Counted from the stretch's first letter, positions 1-8,941 are shown. The stretch: 64,000 nucleotides of DNA from Allolobophora icterica (GCA_963556255.1 OY744611.1:9039376-9103375); one strand, 5' to 3'. A program made the numbers and translations. The notes: generated by a model from the letters alone, not told the origin.

Positions 1-1
1 A

Positions 2-940
2 AACCGGGCCAGTGTCCACAATATTGACCTTCTACTACTGGCCGACGATGCAAATGAAAATTTTCATTATGTCTGGATCAAGGATCTAGCCCGCATGCTT
101 TATAAAAACAGCAAATTTCAAGGACGAAAACACCCATGTCGTCGCTGCCTACACATATTCTGTAGACAAGACTTGTTGGATGCACATATCAAAGATTGCC
201 AGGGCATCAGTAAGAAGCCTCAGCGGATTGAGATGCCTGCGGAAGATGAAAATATCCTCAAATTCCAGAACCAGCGCAAACAGATGAGAGTCCCGTACAT
301 CATCTATGCCGACTTCGAGGCGTTGAACGTGCCAGTCCTAAATGCGGCCATGAATCCCAACGAGAGCAACACCAGACAGATAGCTGAGCAGAAACCGTGT
401 AGCTTCTGTTATATAGTGGTTCGATACGATGGCCGCACCAAGAAGCCGGTGCTATATCGTGGAGAGAACGCCGTGCCAGAGTTCCTACAACGAATTCAAG
501 GCGAGCTGGACTCTATCAAACAAAGGCTGGCCACCCCAGCTAAGATGGTTATGTCAGCGGCCGATCGCCAATCATTCCGCGAGGCTATCGAATGTCACAT
601 CTGTGGAGAAGCGCTCGAAGCGGATAGAGTTCGCGACCACTGCCACATTACCGGTAAGTACAGAGGTGCTGCTCACAACGCTTGCAACCTCAAACTTCGA
701 ATATATCCAGATAAGTGTAAGGTACCGGTGGTCTTCCACAATCTGCGAGGTTACGACAGCCACCTCATAATGCAAGCGATCGGAGGCTGTGAGGCTGCAC
801 AGGATGAACAAACTGAAATTAACTGCATTCCAAACAATATGGAGAAATACATGACATTCAACATAGGACAACTACAGTTCATTGACAGTCTCCAGTTTCT
901 AAACAGCTCGTTGGATAAATTATCAGGAACCTGTCGCTAG
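2..940 (+). CDS. polB: Polinton-type family B DNA polymerase, N-terminal segment (5' partial, ends at frameshift)
   Basis: This is the front part of a protein-primed family B DNA polymerase that would replicate the element. The frame is already open at base 2, so the true start lies left of the window. Counting from the Met at 95, a C2H2-type finger (CRRC, then HIKDC) lies at about residues 15-35, the exonuclease I motif YADFEAL at 71-77, an endonuclease VII-like HNH module (CHIC, then DHCHITGKYRG and HNACN) at about 167-198, and exonuclease II FHNLRGYDSH at about 214-223. This order is usual for polymerases of metazoan Polintons and adintoviruses. The frame stops with TAG at 938-940, while the continuation is open one frame over from about position 928. 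No slippery heptamer is visible there, so this is a small indel (mutation or assembly error) and not a programmed shift. The family assignment is very secure. Confidence 0.93.
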   Translation, partial: NRASVHNIDLLLLADDANENFHYVWIKDLARMLYKNSKFQGRKHPCRRCLHIFCRQDLLDAHIKDCQGISKKPQRIEMPAEDENILKFQNQRKQMRVPYIIYADFEALNVPVLNAAMNPNESNTRQIAEQKPCSFCYIVVRYDGRTKKPVLYRGENAVPEFLQRIQGELDSIKQRLATPAKMVMSAADRQSFREAIECHICGEALEADRVRDHCHITGKYRGAAHNACNLKLRIYPDKCKVPVVFHNLRGYDSHLIMQAIGGCEAAQDEQTEINCIPNNMEKYMTFNIGQLQFIDSLQFLNSSLDKLSGTCR

Positions 941-2799
941 AGGATCTGAAAGTCACAACGGCATATATAAAGAAAAATTTCGTTCACAATGATAGGACAA
1001 AACTAGATCTTTTGAGGCGAAAGGGCGTATATTGTTACGAATACATCCACGATTACCACCGCTTCGAAGAAGACCGACTTCCACCCAAAGAAGCGTTCTA
1101 CAGCAGGCTCTCCCGAGAGAACATTTCTGATGAGGATTATCAACACGCCCAACGAGTATGGAATGAATTCGATTGTAAAACTCTGGGTGACTATCACGAC
1201 TTGTATCTCCGCACGGATGTACTCCTGCTAGCCGATGTATTCGAGACCTTCAGATCGACATCGATGAAGCACTACAGTCTCGACCCGGCTAACTACTTCA
1301 GCCTACCAGGAATGGCTTGGGACGCTTTGTTGAAAAAGACGAAGATCGAACTCGAACTTTTAACCGATATAGACATGCATTTGTTTGTAGAGAAAGGCCT
1401 CAGAGGCGGAATCTCGATGGTATCTAAGCGCTTCGCAAAAGCCAACAACCCGCAATGCTCAGATCATGATACTACGAAGTCAGACAACTGGATCATGTAC
1501 CTCGACGCGAATAACCTCTACGGCTGGGCGATGCAACAGCCACTGCCAGTTGGAGGATTTAGCTGGGAAAGTCCAACTCTCGACGAAGTGTTGGAAACTC
1601 CAGACGACGCGCCTGAAGGCTTCCTGCTCGAAGTCGATCTTGAGTACCCGGAGCACCTCCACGAATCACATAGCGACTATCCCTTAGCACCGGAGACCCT
1701 GGCAGTCCAAGAGGAGTGGTTGAGTGACTATCAGAATGTGCTTATGAACGAGTTGGGAGGCAAGTTCACAAAGCATGTGAAGTTAGTACCAAGCCTACGA
1801 CCTAAGGAGCGGTATGTGGTCCATTATAGAAATCTCAAACTCTACCACTCCTTGGGCCTACGAGTTTCTAAGATCCATCGTGCCATTAAATTCAGGCAGG
1901 AGGCGTGGATGGCTCCATACATCGGGATGAATACAAAATTGAGGGCGAAGGCAACGTCAGAATTTGAAAAAGACTTCTTCAAACTGGCTAATAATGCAGT
2001 CTTTGGAAAAACTATGGAAAATCTTAGAAAAAGAATCAGGGTCAACCTGGTCCCGACCTCAAAAGTTGACAAACTTCGTAAACTAATTGCCGACCCGGCC
2101 TACATATCACACAAAATCTTCAACGACCAACTCGCCGCGATTCACAGTTTGAAGAGCAAGCTCAAGTTAAACAGACCTGTATATGTCGGCCAGGCTGTCC
2201 TCGACCTCAGCAAGCATCTGATGTACGACTTCTGGTACAACGATGTGAAAAACGAGTACGGCAACAATGCTCAACTCTTATACACAGACACTGACAGCCT
2301 GTTATTTCAGGTGGAAACTCCGGACGCCTATGCCGATATGTGGAACAAAAAACACCTATATGACCTCTCAGAGTTTCCTAGAGACAGCCCATACTACGAC
2401 GTCGAGAACAAGAAAGTCGTGGGCAAGTTCAAAGATGAATGTAACGGAGTGGCCATCGCTGAATTCGTAGGATTGCGTCCGAAGATGTACTCGATCTTAA
2501 AATCGGGCGGCTCGGAGATGAGGAAAGCAAAAGGTGTTCAGAGAGCGGTTGTGAAGAAGGATCTGCACCACGAGCTATACAAGGAATGCCTGTTCGGACG
2601 AGAAGAGATGCGGCACACACAAGTCGTGATTCGAAGCCACGACCACCAGATCGGAGTGTATGAGCAGAATAAGATCAGCCTCTCTCCATTAGACACAAAA
2701 AAGTGGATAGAGGCCGATGGGATAACAACGCTGGCATACGGGCACTACAAAATCAACGACGGTGGAGTATTCTATCGGGGGGTAACTCAGTGCCCATAG
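931..2799 (+). CDS. polB: Polinton-type family B DNA polymerase, palm/C-terminal segment (continues after frameshift)
   Basis: This is the second part of the same polymerase. Its first usable start codon is TTG at 1012, but the frame is open back to about 928 and continues the upstream protein, so it is not an independent gene. Counting from 1012, the exonuclease III region YHDLYLRTDVLLLADVF is at residues 61-77, polymerase motif A (MYLDANNLYGWAM) at 162-174, motif B (KLANNAVFGKTMEN) at 324-337, and motif C YTDTDS at 424-429. The catalytic Asp residues of motifs A and C are present. The 3' end overlaps the convergent integrase gene by 47 bp (2753-2799). Apart from the frameshift the catalytic core looks intact. 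Confidence 0.93.
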   Translation: MSLEDLKVTTAYIKKNFVHNDRTKLDLLRRKGVYCYEYIHDYHRFEEDRLPPKEAFYSRLSRENISDEDYQHAQRVWNEFDCKTLGDYHDLYLRTDVLLLADVFETFRSTSMKHYSLDPANYFSLPGMAWDALLKKTKIELELLTDIDMHLFVEKGLRGGISMVSKRFAKANNPQCSDHDTTKSDNWIMYLDANNLYGWAMQQPLPVGGFSWESPTLDEVLETPDDAPEGFLLEVDLEYPEHLHESHSDYPLAPETLAVQEEWLSDYQNVLMNELGGKFTKHVKLVPSLRPKERYVVHYRNLKLYHSLGLRVSKIHRAIKFRQEAWMAPYIGMNTKLRAKATSEFEKDFFKLANNAVFGKTMENLRKRIRVNLVPTSKVDKLRKLIADPAYISHKIFNDQLAAIHSLKSKLKLNRPVYVGQAVLDLSKHLMYDFWYNDVKNEYGNNAQLLYTDTDSLLFQVETPDAYADMWNKKHLYDLSEFPRDSPYYDVENKKVVGKFKDECNGVAIAEFVGLRPKMYSILKSGGSEMRKAKGVQRAVVKKDLHHELYKECLFGREEMRHTQVVIRSHDHQIGVYEQNKISLSPLDTKKWIEADGITTLAYGHYKINDGGVFYRGVTQCP

Positions 2800-3766
2800 G
2801 CACCAGAAGCAGCTCCTCACGTACGAATCCGCGGGCAGGCCCATCAATTAGATGGTATAAAGCCGGTTGGCCAGCCTGCCGAACAACATCTAAAATAGCG
2901 TGGATGGTGAGCGACCAGTTAGGGTCGGTGGCTCGTTTGCTACCACCCTCAAGCTCGCCGGGAGCGTACAAATATCGAACGAGAACGTTGTGGCCAAGAA
3001 TAGGCTCATCCATTCTCCACAAACGAGTTTTCATTTGTGAATGAGAGGGCTTCTGTGTCACTTTAGCAGCTTTCATCGCTTCAACCGGCTTCATGTCGAG
3101 CAAACGCGTCGGCTCATTGTTTAATGCAGCTACAACTTCTGGCAATCGTCGAACCCATTCCACTGACCGTTCGGATGACCCCCTTGCAGCCAGGAGCAAT
3201 TCCTGAGCGTACTGGGCACCGAAAAGTCGCTCAGCTAGAGTACGGTTAAAGCGTTCAACGATGCCCTGTTGGCGATGATTTCCGGCCTGCCCGCGTCTTA
3301 CAAGAACGTCGTGCTTCACCAGCAACGGTGTAAAATCACCCATAAATTCGCGGCCAGGGTCGACCTGAAGAAGTCGAGGCCAAGTCAATGGACCCCTCTT
3401 ATAGATCCGGCTTAAAGCGGCGGCGACTTCGGTCGCACTTTTGTTGATCAACGGTTCTGCTTCTTTGTATCGTGAAGCAACATCGACAACAGTCAAGGCG
3501 TATTTATAAGTCTTGCGACCTACTTTATCGTGAGGTAAAAACAAGAGATCGGCTTGGTGTACGGCGTTTGGTCGAGTTTCCTCGAACTTTGGACGCGGTA
3601 TGCGGCGTGGAACGGGTAAATAAATCTGCCACACCGCTTGTTTCTTCAGCCAATCGCGAGCCTCGGCCTCGGAAACTTTGGCGGCTGAGGCTAGATTTTT
3701 CACCGCAGCCTTACCTCGCCAGTAACCTCTAGGGCTGTAATAGACGGCGGAAAGGTTCTTAGACAT
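2753..3766 (-). CDS. retroviral-type (rve) integrase of the Polinton
   Basis: This 337-residue protein is the retrovirus-like integrase that inserts Polintons into host DNA. The RNase H-like core is visible: QADLLFLP carries the first Asp (D73), LLQVDPGREF the second (D136) and RQQGIVERFNRTL the Glu (E171), with about 35 residues between the last two as in retroviral integrases. The C-terminus (YHLIDGPARGFVREELLLV, about residues 304-322) resembles the chromodomain-like tail usual in this family. The gene is uninterrupted. It lies tail-to-tail with the polymerase and divides the element into a replication side and a virion side. The start is the first Met after upstream stops. Confidence 0.93.
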   Translation of the reverse strand: MSKNLSAVYYSPRGYWRGKAAVKNLASAAKVSEAEARDWLKKQAVWQIYLPVPRRIPRPKFEETRPNAVHQADLLFLPHDKVGRKTYKYALTVVDVASRYKEAEPLINKSATEVAAALSRIYKRGPLTWPRLLQVDPGREFMGDFTPLLVKHDVLVRRGQAGNHRQQGIVERFNRTLAERLFGAQYAQELLLAARGSSERSVEWVRRLPEVVAALNNEPTRLLDMKPVEAMKAAKVTQKPSHSQMKTRLWRMDEPILGHNVLVRYLYAPGELEGGSKRATDPNWSLTIHAILDVVRQAGQPALYHLIDGPARGFVREELLLVPMGTELPPDRILHRR

Positions 3767-3815
3767 TTCAGTAAACTATATATTACAAACAGGTAAACAC
3801 ATACACAAATGATTT

Positions 3816-4385
3816 TCATTTGCGCCGCCGTCCAACACCCATCCCCAGCCTCGACTTTGCTGACATAATGGCCGATACGAGCCGGGCATCCTTCTTCTCA
3901 TAATCTGGAGTTTCATCGGTGAGTGCGATCTTCGACGCGGCTGCAGCGAGGATGTCATCTGCGTGGTTACGCCCTGGGGTATCTTTATGAACTGCGTAAG
4001 CCACATCGTGGTGGAGGCACGCACGGTCGAGCTGATTAACACCGTGATAGCGCTGTGACAGCCGTTTATCGAGTTTTGTGAATGGTCCACGGTAAGAGTA
4101 CTTTCCTGTATTCTGGAAAGAACCTCCCGGATTATCTTCCGAAGGCATACCGGATGGAAGGCTCATATGCATTTCTGGTAGAGGTAGAGCGTTGAGGGCC
4201 CTATTCAGTAGAGAACCACCAGTCTTTCGCGCTTTCGAATGCAAAATCTGGCTCTTCTTTGCACCGCAGACGGCACAGGTTCCCTTCTTGGCTGGCCGGC
4301 CGTTTCGTAACTCGACAATTGTTTCATTTGAAGTCTCAGTATGTTTCTTACATCGTAGGCAATACATTGTTTTCGTTGAATACAA
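3816..4385 (-). CDS. phospholipase A2-like virion protein with N-terminal zinc ribbon
   Basis: This protein of up to 189 residues starts with a two-CxxC zinc ribbon (MYCLRCKKHTET, then CAVCGAKK; DUF5679-like). A parvovirus VP1-type phospholipase A2 domain follows: the calcium-loop region with GPFTKLDKRL and GVNQLD, then the catalytic helix CLHHDVAYAVH with the His-Asp pair, and a second helix with NHADD. In parvoviruses this domain opens the endosomal membrane during entry, and homologues occur in many Polintons and adintoviruses. The C-terminus is basic (GRRRK). The start could instead be the seventh residue (MYCLRC, 4367), which is where relatives usually begin. It is divergent from the ATPase, with only 20-38 bp between the start codons, so the two must share a promoter. 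Confidence 0.82.
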   Translation of the reverse strand: MYSTKTMYCLRCKKHTETSNETIVELRNGRPAKKGTCAVCGAKKSQILHSKARKTGGSLLNRALNALPLPEMHMSLPSGMPSEDNPGGSFQNTGKYSYRGPFTKLDKRLSQRYHGVNQLDRACLHHDVAYAVHKDTPGRNHADDILAAAASKIALTDETPDYEKKDARLVSAIMSAKSRLGMGVGRRRK

Positions 4386-4405
4386 TCATAGCTCGTTGTC
4401 TCTAT
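4368..4405. promoter_or_regulatory. divergent intergenic gap between phospholipase and ATPase genes
   Basis: Only about 20-38 bp (depending on the phospholipase start) separate the start codons of the minus-strand phospholipase and plus-strand ATPase genes. The gap is AT-rich (AATACAATCATAGC core). A bidirectional promoter must lie here or inside the coding ends. This is inferred from the layout; no TATA box is clear. Confidence 0.4.
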
Positions 4406-5092
4406 ATGGAAATAACAAATTTCGATCTCGAAGCCGACGATGGGAAAAAACACCACCATTGGTTGTTGCCATCCAGTATACGGTGTATAATCTGCGGGCC
4501 TAGCGGATGTGGGAAAACAAACCTACTGCTCAACCTCCTTCTGAAAAAGGGGTACCTGCGTTTTGATCGGCTATACCTCTACTCGAAGTCTCTGGGACAG
4601 GAAAAATATCAGTTTCTTCGGGACTGGATAACAGAACTCGAAAAAGTTGCCGGGAAGGAAGTGGCTTCCTTTCACTCTTGCTCAGATGAAATAGTTCCAG
4701 TTGAATCATTAAATAAGAATGCCAGAAGCCTTCTAGTTTTCGATGACGTTATGCTTGAAAAACAGTCGCCCATCGAAAGGTATTTCACTATGGGTCGACA
4801 CGGTGGCGCGGACTGCTTCTACTTAACGCCGAATTACTTCCGCATTCCCAAGCAAGCGATCCGTGACAATGCTAATCTTATCGTCCTCTTCAACCAAGAC
4901 AGCAAAAATTTGCGAGCCATTCACGATACGTTCGTAGGCGGCGACATGTCTTTCGATGAGTTCCGTACGTTCTTCAGCGAGTGTGCTGCCCAGCCATATG
5001 GATTTGCAGTCATAGATTTGACGTCCAAGGTGTACGACGGAAAATATCGTTGCGGGTTCGATCGCTTCTATAAGCCCAAGGCAAGTATTTAA
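4406..5092 (+). CDS. FtsK/HerA-type (A32-like) genome-packaging ATPase
   Basis: This 228-residue ATPase is of the A32-like group that drives DNA into capsids of Polintons, adintoviruses and related viruses. Walker A is GPSGCGKT at residues 31-38. Walker B is LLVFDD at 109-114, preceded by the usual run of small residues. The stretch FYLTPNYFRIPKQ followed by RDNANLIVLFNQ (about 138-164) matches the conserved sensor region of the family. The frame is open further upstream, but the ATG at 4406 gives the expected N-terminus and does not overlap the phospholipase gene. It is uninterrupted and is followed after 40 bp by the next gene on the same strand. Confidence 0.9.
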   Translation: MEITNFDLEADDGKKHHHWLLPSSIRCIICGPSGCGKTNLLLNLLLKKGYLRFDRLYLYSKSLGQEKYQFLRDWITELEKVAGKEVASFHSCSDEIVPVESLNKNARSLLVFDDVMLEKQSPIERYFTMGRHGGADCFYLTPNYFRIPKQAIRDNANLIVLFNQDSKNLRAIHDTFVGGDMSFDEFRTFFSECAAQPYGFAVIDLTSKVYDGKYRCGFDRFYKPKASI

Positions 5093-5132
5093 AGACATGA
5101 TATAGGCAAGATATAGTCGACATACAAAGACG

Positions 5133-5951
5133 ATGTGGACAAAAGTTTCGTCTAAACAGGAGCGAGACGCGTTGACTCAGGATTATTTAGCTCGGAGAAA
5201 TCGATTGAGACAGCGTTTCGTGGACGAGAAACTCGGAGAGGCAAACCTTCAGTACGATGCGGCAAAGCTTTTCAAACCAATAGCTACAGCCACGGCTGAA
5301 TCCCAGGTGGCTACGTCTAAGGAGTTGCAGAAAGTTACCAGCGCTTTACAGGATTTGCCGGCGCAGATTTCAGAGTCTGCTAATTTTAACCCGATAGCGG
5401 CGTTGTTCGGTGATTCAGCAGGAACATTAGCTGCTCCAGCCCTTCCAGCGCTTCCAGCCACCCGTATCCCCCACGCATTGTTAGTCGATCCAAACAAATA
5501 TCTCAACGTCGAGGCAATCATAAGGCACGGCTTCAGACCTCCGAGCGAGCTCGATTTGGCCGACAAGGCAGGTGCTGAAAAGATAATCGGTGAGGTCAAT
5601 CACTATAATCGCCACACCCTGGGCAAAGAGAAAAAGAAAGCTAATAAGCAAGGAGACGAAGAAAAGGTAGATGCGGTGACTGCAGATATCGAAGCCCTAA
5701 GGGAATATAAAAAGCGAATCGATACACTGATAGAGGGCCACAGCCTCATCAAAAAGGGAAAGGGTTTCAGTGTCCCAGCCGTTCCTCTGAAATTACAAGG
5801 TAACGCCTTGGGTGAGCTCTCCGTTGACCCCGTCGCGTTGTCTGCCGGTAGACTGAGAGTGTTTAAAGGTGGCAACCTCGTTCTCGAATCTCCGGCCGAT
5901 GAGTCGTTGTTCAATTTACTAACAAAACGCTTCGTTAAGACTAAGCAATAG
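5133..5951 (+). CDS. Polinton conserved protein, helical/coiled-coil, function unknown
   Basis: This 272-residue protein has no enzyme motif that I recognise. It has a charged N-terminal helix (residues 1-40, rich in Arg and Glu), a low-complexity Ala/Pro stretch (about 98-112, ALPALPATRIP), a Lys/Glu-rich predicted coiled coil (about 160-200), and a conserved-looking C-terminus (SAGRLRVFKGG, then ESLFNLLTKRF). I recall this C-terminal pattern in proteins encoded next to the ATPase in other metazoan Polintons, which supports an element-specific role, perhaps structural. That link is from memory and not from a search. It sits between the ATPase and a small gene, all on the plus strand. Confidence 0.7.
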   Translation: MWTKVSSKQERDALTQDYLARRNRLRQRFVDEKLGEANLQYDAAKLFKPIATATAESQVATSKELQKVTSALQDLPAQISESANFNPIAALFGDSAGTLAAPALPALPATRIPHALLVDPNKYLNVEAIIRHGFRPPSELDLADKAGAEKIIGEVNHYNRHTLGKEKKKANKQGDEEKVDAVTADIEALREYKKRIDTLIEGHSLIKKGKGFSVPAVPLKLQGNALGELSVDPVALSAGRLRVFKGGNLVLESPADESLFNLLTKRFVKTKQ

Positions 5952-5990
5952 TCGCCTCAGGCAAACGAGACTTTTAAAAAGCTCGTACAG

Positions 5991-6236
5991 ATGTCTGGTC
6001 TGCCTATTCATGGCCGGAAAAGTAAAAAGTTCCAGCTGATTCGTGGGGGCGCGGTGCAATTTTATAACGATCCAAACGCCCTGGTAGAGAGGTTGCAGCT
6101 TTTGGTGGCCTCTAAGGCCGCGGGAAACACTGGTCTCGGCAACGAAATCTCCGCCATTCTCGACGAGTTACTGCGTTCCGGTGCGATCTCCAAAGAGCTG
6201 GCACTCGAATTGAATAGAAACATGCTCATAAAATAA
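5991..6236 (+). CDS. small conserved Polinton protein (81 aa)
   Basis: This is an 81-residue protein with a basic start (GRKSKKFQLIRGG), the phrase VQFYNDPNALVERLQLL and a helical C-terminus (ISAILDELLRSGAISKELA). Small proteins with a similar FYNDP/AILDxLLR pattern occur at this position in other Polintons, to my recollection. The function is unknown. The ATG at 5991 is 39 bp after the preceding stop, and the next gene starts 10 bp downstream. The frame is intact, and the tight packing supports it being real. Confidence 0.7.
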   Translation: MSGLPIHGRKSKKFQLIRGGAVQFYNDPNALVERLQLLVASKAAGNTGLGNEISAILDELLRSGAISKELALELNRNMLIK

Positions 6237-6246
6237 AGTACACAAG

Positions 6247-6678
6247 ATGGAACGCTCGGAGAAACTCCTCGAAGAAATTCGAGAACTTTTGCAGCCTAAG
6301 GAAAATTTTAGTATAGTTGTTTCCTCAGATACTACAGGGTGGACCACGGCTTTCTCACCACCGCTGTACCTGGATCCAAAAAGACGCTTTGAGCTTGCTT
6401 TGGTCAATCTTGAAACTTATAACTCGATCCCGAACATTGACAGCTCAAATAACAAGTTCGTCTACAGCTCCACCAATGGTGCGACGTGGAAGACGATCAT
6501 TTTGCCCGACGGAAGCTACGAGATCGCACAGATTAACGATGAAATCAGCCGGCAGTTAGAAAAGCAAAATCCGCCGCCGACAGGTGTTGCTCAACTCGGC
6601 TTTAATTCTCCTATTACTATAGGAGCTAACGCATCCACCCTACGCGCTTTCATAAAAATTACGAATGCCCTTTATTAA
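6247..6678 (+). CDS. probable minor capsid (penton-like) protein, N-terminal segment, ends at frameshift
   Basis: This frame is rich in beta-strand-like sequence and carries FELALVNLETYNSIPNI (about residues 49-65) and WKTIILPDGSYEIAQIN (about 85-101). I associate these phrases with a conserved single-domain structural protein of metazoan Polintons, probably the jelly-roll penton/minor capsid protein. It terminates at 6676-6678 just as the neighbouring frame takes over, in the middle of a conserved stretch, so the gene is broken by a net one-base shift at about 6668-6678. The exact capsid role is inference; that it is one gene with the next segment is well supported by position and pattern. 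Confidence 0.65.
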   Translation: MERSEKLLEEIRELLQPKENFSIVVSSDTTGWTTAFSPPLYLDPKRRFELALVNLETYNSIPNIDSSNNKFVYSSTNGATWKTIILPDGSYEIAQINDEISRQLEKQNPPPTGVAQLGFNSPITIGANASTLRAFIKITNALY

Positions 6679-7045
6679 TAAGGTAGATATGGCCGCATCT
6701 ACCATCAGGAAAACGCTCGGTTTTAACCCTCAGAGGCTTGGTCTTGGTTATAAAGAGGGAGAAAATCCAGTCGATATTCTCCGGGTGGACACAATCCTGG
6801 TAAATTGTGACATTATCTCTGGATCGTATCGCAATGGTAGCCAGCTGCCAGTAATCTACAGTTTTTTCCCGGATGTGTCGCCCGGCTATAAGGTAATCGA
6901 GTCTCCGAAAAATCTTGTGTACCTACCAGTTGCACCGGCTGGTAACGTACAGGGCATTCGTGTGTGGCTGACCGACCAGAATGGTGAACAATTAAACCTC
7001 CGCGGTGAGACAGTAACTATAAGGTTTCACATCCGCAGTGCGTAG
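6665..7045 (+). CDS. probable minor capsid (penton-like) protein, C-terminal segment after frameshift
   Basis: This is the continuation of the preceding gene in the next frame. It contains STIRKTLGF, then DIISGSYRNG, PVIYSFFPDVSPGYKVIE, YLPVAP and WLTDQNGEQLNLRGE, a chain of phrases conserved in Polinton structural proteins as I remember them. The first few codons overlap the upstream frame and are probably not translated as written. It ends 22 bp before the ATG of the next gene. The coding potential remains intact on both sides of the single break. Confidence 0.65.
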   Translation: MPFINKVDMAASTIRKTLGFNPQRLGLGYKEGENPVDILRVDTILVNCDIISGSYRNGSQLPVIYSFFPDVSPGYKVIESPKNLVYLPVAPAGNVQGIRVWLTDQNGEQLNLRGETVTIRFHIRSA

Positions 7046-7067
7046 ATTTTCACACTTAAATATTCTC

Positions 7068-7607
7068 ATGTTGGTTCTTGGGGTTAAAAAGCGGCGGCGT
7101 CGTGTCGTGGGTGGTGGACTTTTCGACTGGATACCCAAAATCGCGGGCTTCCTTGGCCGTGCAGGCTCCTTTATTTCGGCGAATAGAGGCGCAATCACGA
7201 ACGTTGCCAAGGTGGTTGGTAATGTCGCGAAAGCTGGGGCCACAACAGCATCTGCCGTCAGGCAAATTGTTGATGCCGTGAAAGCGAGACGCGCTGCGGC
7301 CGTAAATGAAGCTCATTTACGAAATGAAAATTCATCTGCCGCGCCCGTTGTTCCCGCACCTTTGGAGAAGGCGCTCAGCGACAAGAGCATCGAATACTTA
7401 AAACAACTGGCTTTGAGTCCGCCACCCGTTGTTCCGACAATGGCTGACATAAACAGCCGCATTGCTGGATCCGGTTTCAAGACTATAAAGCCGAGTCGCG
7501 GCGGTAAGGGTTGTTTCTCGCAAAATGAAATAAAAATAATCACAAAACGCAAAAAAATCTTTAACCCACCACATATGAAACTCATTTACAGCATGATTAA
7601 TAATTGA
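7068..7607 (+). CDS. small basic, membrane-active-like virion protein (pVI/pX-like candidate)
   Basis: This protein of about 179 residues starts at the ATG at 7068. It opens with a KKRRRR basic block followed by VVGGG, a long Gly/Ala/Val amphipathic segment (starting GLFDWIPKIAGFLG), and near the C-terminus IAGSGFK followed by a basic tail. IAGS/G fits the adenain cleavage consensus (M/I/L)xGx-G, and VVGG/G resembles the second type, (M/L/I)xGG-x. Together these suggest a precursor cut by the protease encoded at 9536, releasing an amphipathic lytic peptide as adenovirus pVI does. This role is inferred from composition and motifs; no sequence homology to pVI is claimed. Confidence 0.6.
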   Translation: MLVLGVKKRRRRVVGGGLFDWIPKIAGFLGRAGSFISANRGAITNVAKVVGNVAKAGATTASAVRQIVDAVKARRAAAVNEAHLRNENSSAAPVVPAPLEKALSDKSIEYLKQLALSPPPVVPTMADINSRIAGSGFKTIKPSRGGKGCFSQNEIKIITKRKKIFNPPHMKLIYSMINN

Positions 7608-7632
7608 AGCTTGAACTTTTTTAGCTATAATA

Positions 7633-8622
7633 ATGGCGGCATTTGACGTGCCGAGTGAAATGTTGGACATCGCTTCGGCGGTGCCCGATGATAATAGCAT
7701 CGAATCGTTTGAATATCGCGAGTATGAATCACAAAATCCTGCGGCTATTAATAACGGCCAGGCCATACAGATCGACATCCAGAACCAAGACATTTTCACG
7801 CAACCTTCTAAGAGCTACCTTCTTGTGGAAGGCAGGCTTACATCAACTGGCGCGGCTTACATCGCAGACTCGTTGGTGTCATTCATCAACAACGCCATCC
7901 CGTACATGTTTTCTCAGATTCGATACTTGGCTAACAACACCGAGATAGAGAATGTCATGTCTCCTGGGCAAGCCACGACGATGAAAGGCATGCTGGTATA
8001 CGGCGATGATTTTTCCAAAGGCGAAGGTTTAAACATGTGTTGGCAAAAGGACACGAGTGCGGCGGCGGCGGCCGCTAATATCGGCTTCGAGGCCCGTCGA
8101 CTGATGATCATTGGAAAACCCGTCCCTATTGGCACATTTTCATTCATCGTTCCCTTAAGACATCTATTCGGCTTTTGCGATGATTACCACAAAGTCGTAT
8201 ACGGGATTAAACACTCCTTACTGCTGAGCCGGCAGGGAGATGCAGACGCGATCTTCAAGGAAGCCGCTGCGACCAATGGCCAGATCGCGCTGACTAAACT
8301 CTCCTGGTTCATGCCGCATATAATACCCGCTCTGGAGTACAAAAGCATGCTTATGAAGCAGATTGAAGCCAAGATTAAGGTACCTGTGGCATTCCGCGCC
8401 ATGCAATGCGACAACATTGCGGTGCCACGAGCGACGACTTTTTCCTGGCGTTTGAGTGTTAAGTCGGGCACGGAAAAGCCACGCTGGATTCTTGTTGCTT
8501 TTCAGACTGGAAAGAATGCACATCAAGGCCAGAATCCGGCACTGTTTGACCATGCACAGGTTCGCAACATATTCGCTTTGCTCAACACCGATCGCTACCA
8601 TTTCACATTTGTAGATGGTTGA
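7633..8622 (+). CDS. double-jelly-roll major capsid protein, main segment (ends at frameshift)
   Basis: This 329-residue frame matches what I know of the 'double jelly roll-like domain' proteins that form the Polinton/adintovirus capsid. Landmarks are FTQPSKSYLLVEG (55-67), INNAIPYMFSQIRY (85-98), FSFIVPLRHLFGFCDDY (169-185) and RWILVAFQTGKN (about 283-294). The gene starts at the ATG at 7633 after an AT-rich leader (GCTATAATAATG). The frame closes at 8620-8622, but the conserved C-terminal part follows one frame over, so a net one-base shift at about 8610-8620 splits it. The main function call is firm; whether the break is real is not known. Confidence 0.86.
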   Translation: MAAFDVPSEMLDIASAVPDDNSIESFEYREYESQNPAAINNGQAIQIDIQNQDIFTQPSKSYLLVEGRLTSTGAAYIADSLVSFINNAIPYMFSQIRYLANNTEIENVMSPGQATTMKGMLVYGDDFSKGEGLNMCWQKDTSAAAAAANIGFEARRLMIIGKPVPIGTFSFIVPLRHLFGFCDDYHKVVYGIKHSLLLSRQGDADAIFKEAAATNGQIALTKLSWFMPHIIPALEYKSMLMKQIEAKIKVPVAFRAMQCDNIAVPRATTFSWRLSVKSGTEKPRWILVAFQTGKNAHQGQNPALFDHAQVRNIFALLNTDRYHFTFVDG

Positions 8623-8941
8623 CATGAATCTCGACTTCACCAAGAGGACAACCTCTCGCGCTTACAAGGCCCTACGTGACTTCAAGGAAGAATATTGCGG
8701 TATAGACGCGCGTGAATCGTCATGCCAACTGACACCAATCGAATTTGTAGATTTGTTTCCGATCTTCGTCCTGGACGTGCGCAGGCAATCGGAACGACTA
8801 AAAACCTCTGTACAGGACATACAAATCAAGGTGGACTTTAACGAAGTGGTACCAAATAATACGACAGCCTATGCCGTCTTGATCAGCGACCGACTCCTGA
8901 ATTTTGAATCGGATGGCAGCAAATTCAACGTCGTTTACTAG
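8615..8941 (+). CDS. double-jelly-roll major capsid protein, C-terminal segment after frameshift
   Basis: This is the continuation of the capsid gene, about 108 residues. It reads NLDFTKRTTSRAYKALRDF, then LFPIFVLDVRRQSERLKTS, DIQIKVDFNEVVPNNTTAYA and a terminal LISDRLLNFE, which is the usual end of this family. The Met at 8615 lies within the overlap and is unlikely to be a natural start, because the family does not begin there. Both halves keep good coding character. Confidence 0.82.
   Translation: MVDMNLDFTKRTTSRAYKALRDFKEEYCGIDARESSCQLTPIEFVDLFPIFVLDVRRQSERLKTSVQDIQIKVDFNEVVPNNTTAYAVLISDRLLNFESDGSKFNVVY

Noticed and set aside
572..871. Minus-strand frame of 99 codons inside the polymerase gene, and similar antisense frames across 5,200-12,800
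   Set aside because: They are shadows of strongly coding plus-strand genes and have no recognisable domains.
920..945. Programmed -1 frameshift in the polymerase gene
   Set aside because: No slippery heptamer or obvious downstream pseudoknot is visible, and family members I know are not frameshifted; a mutation or assembly indel is simpler.
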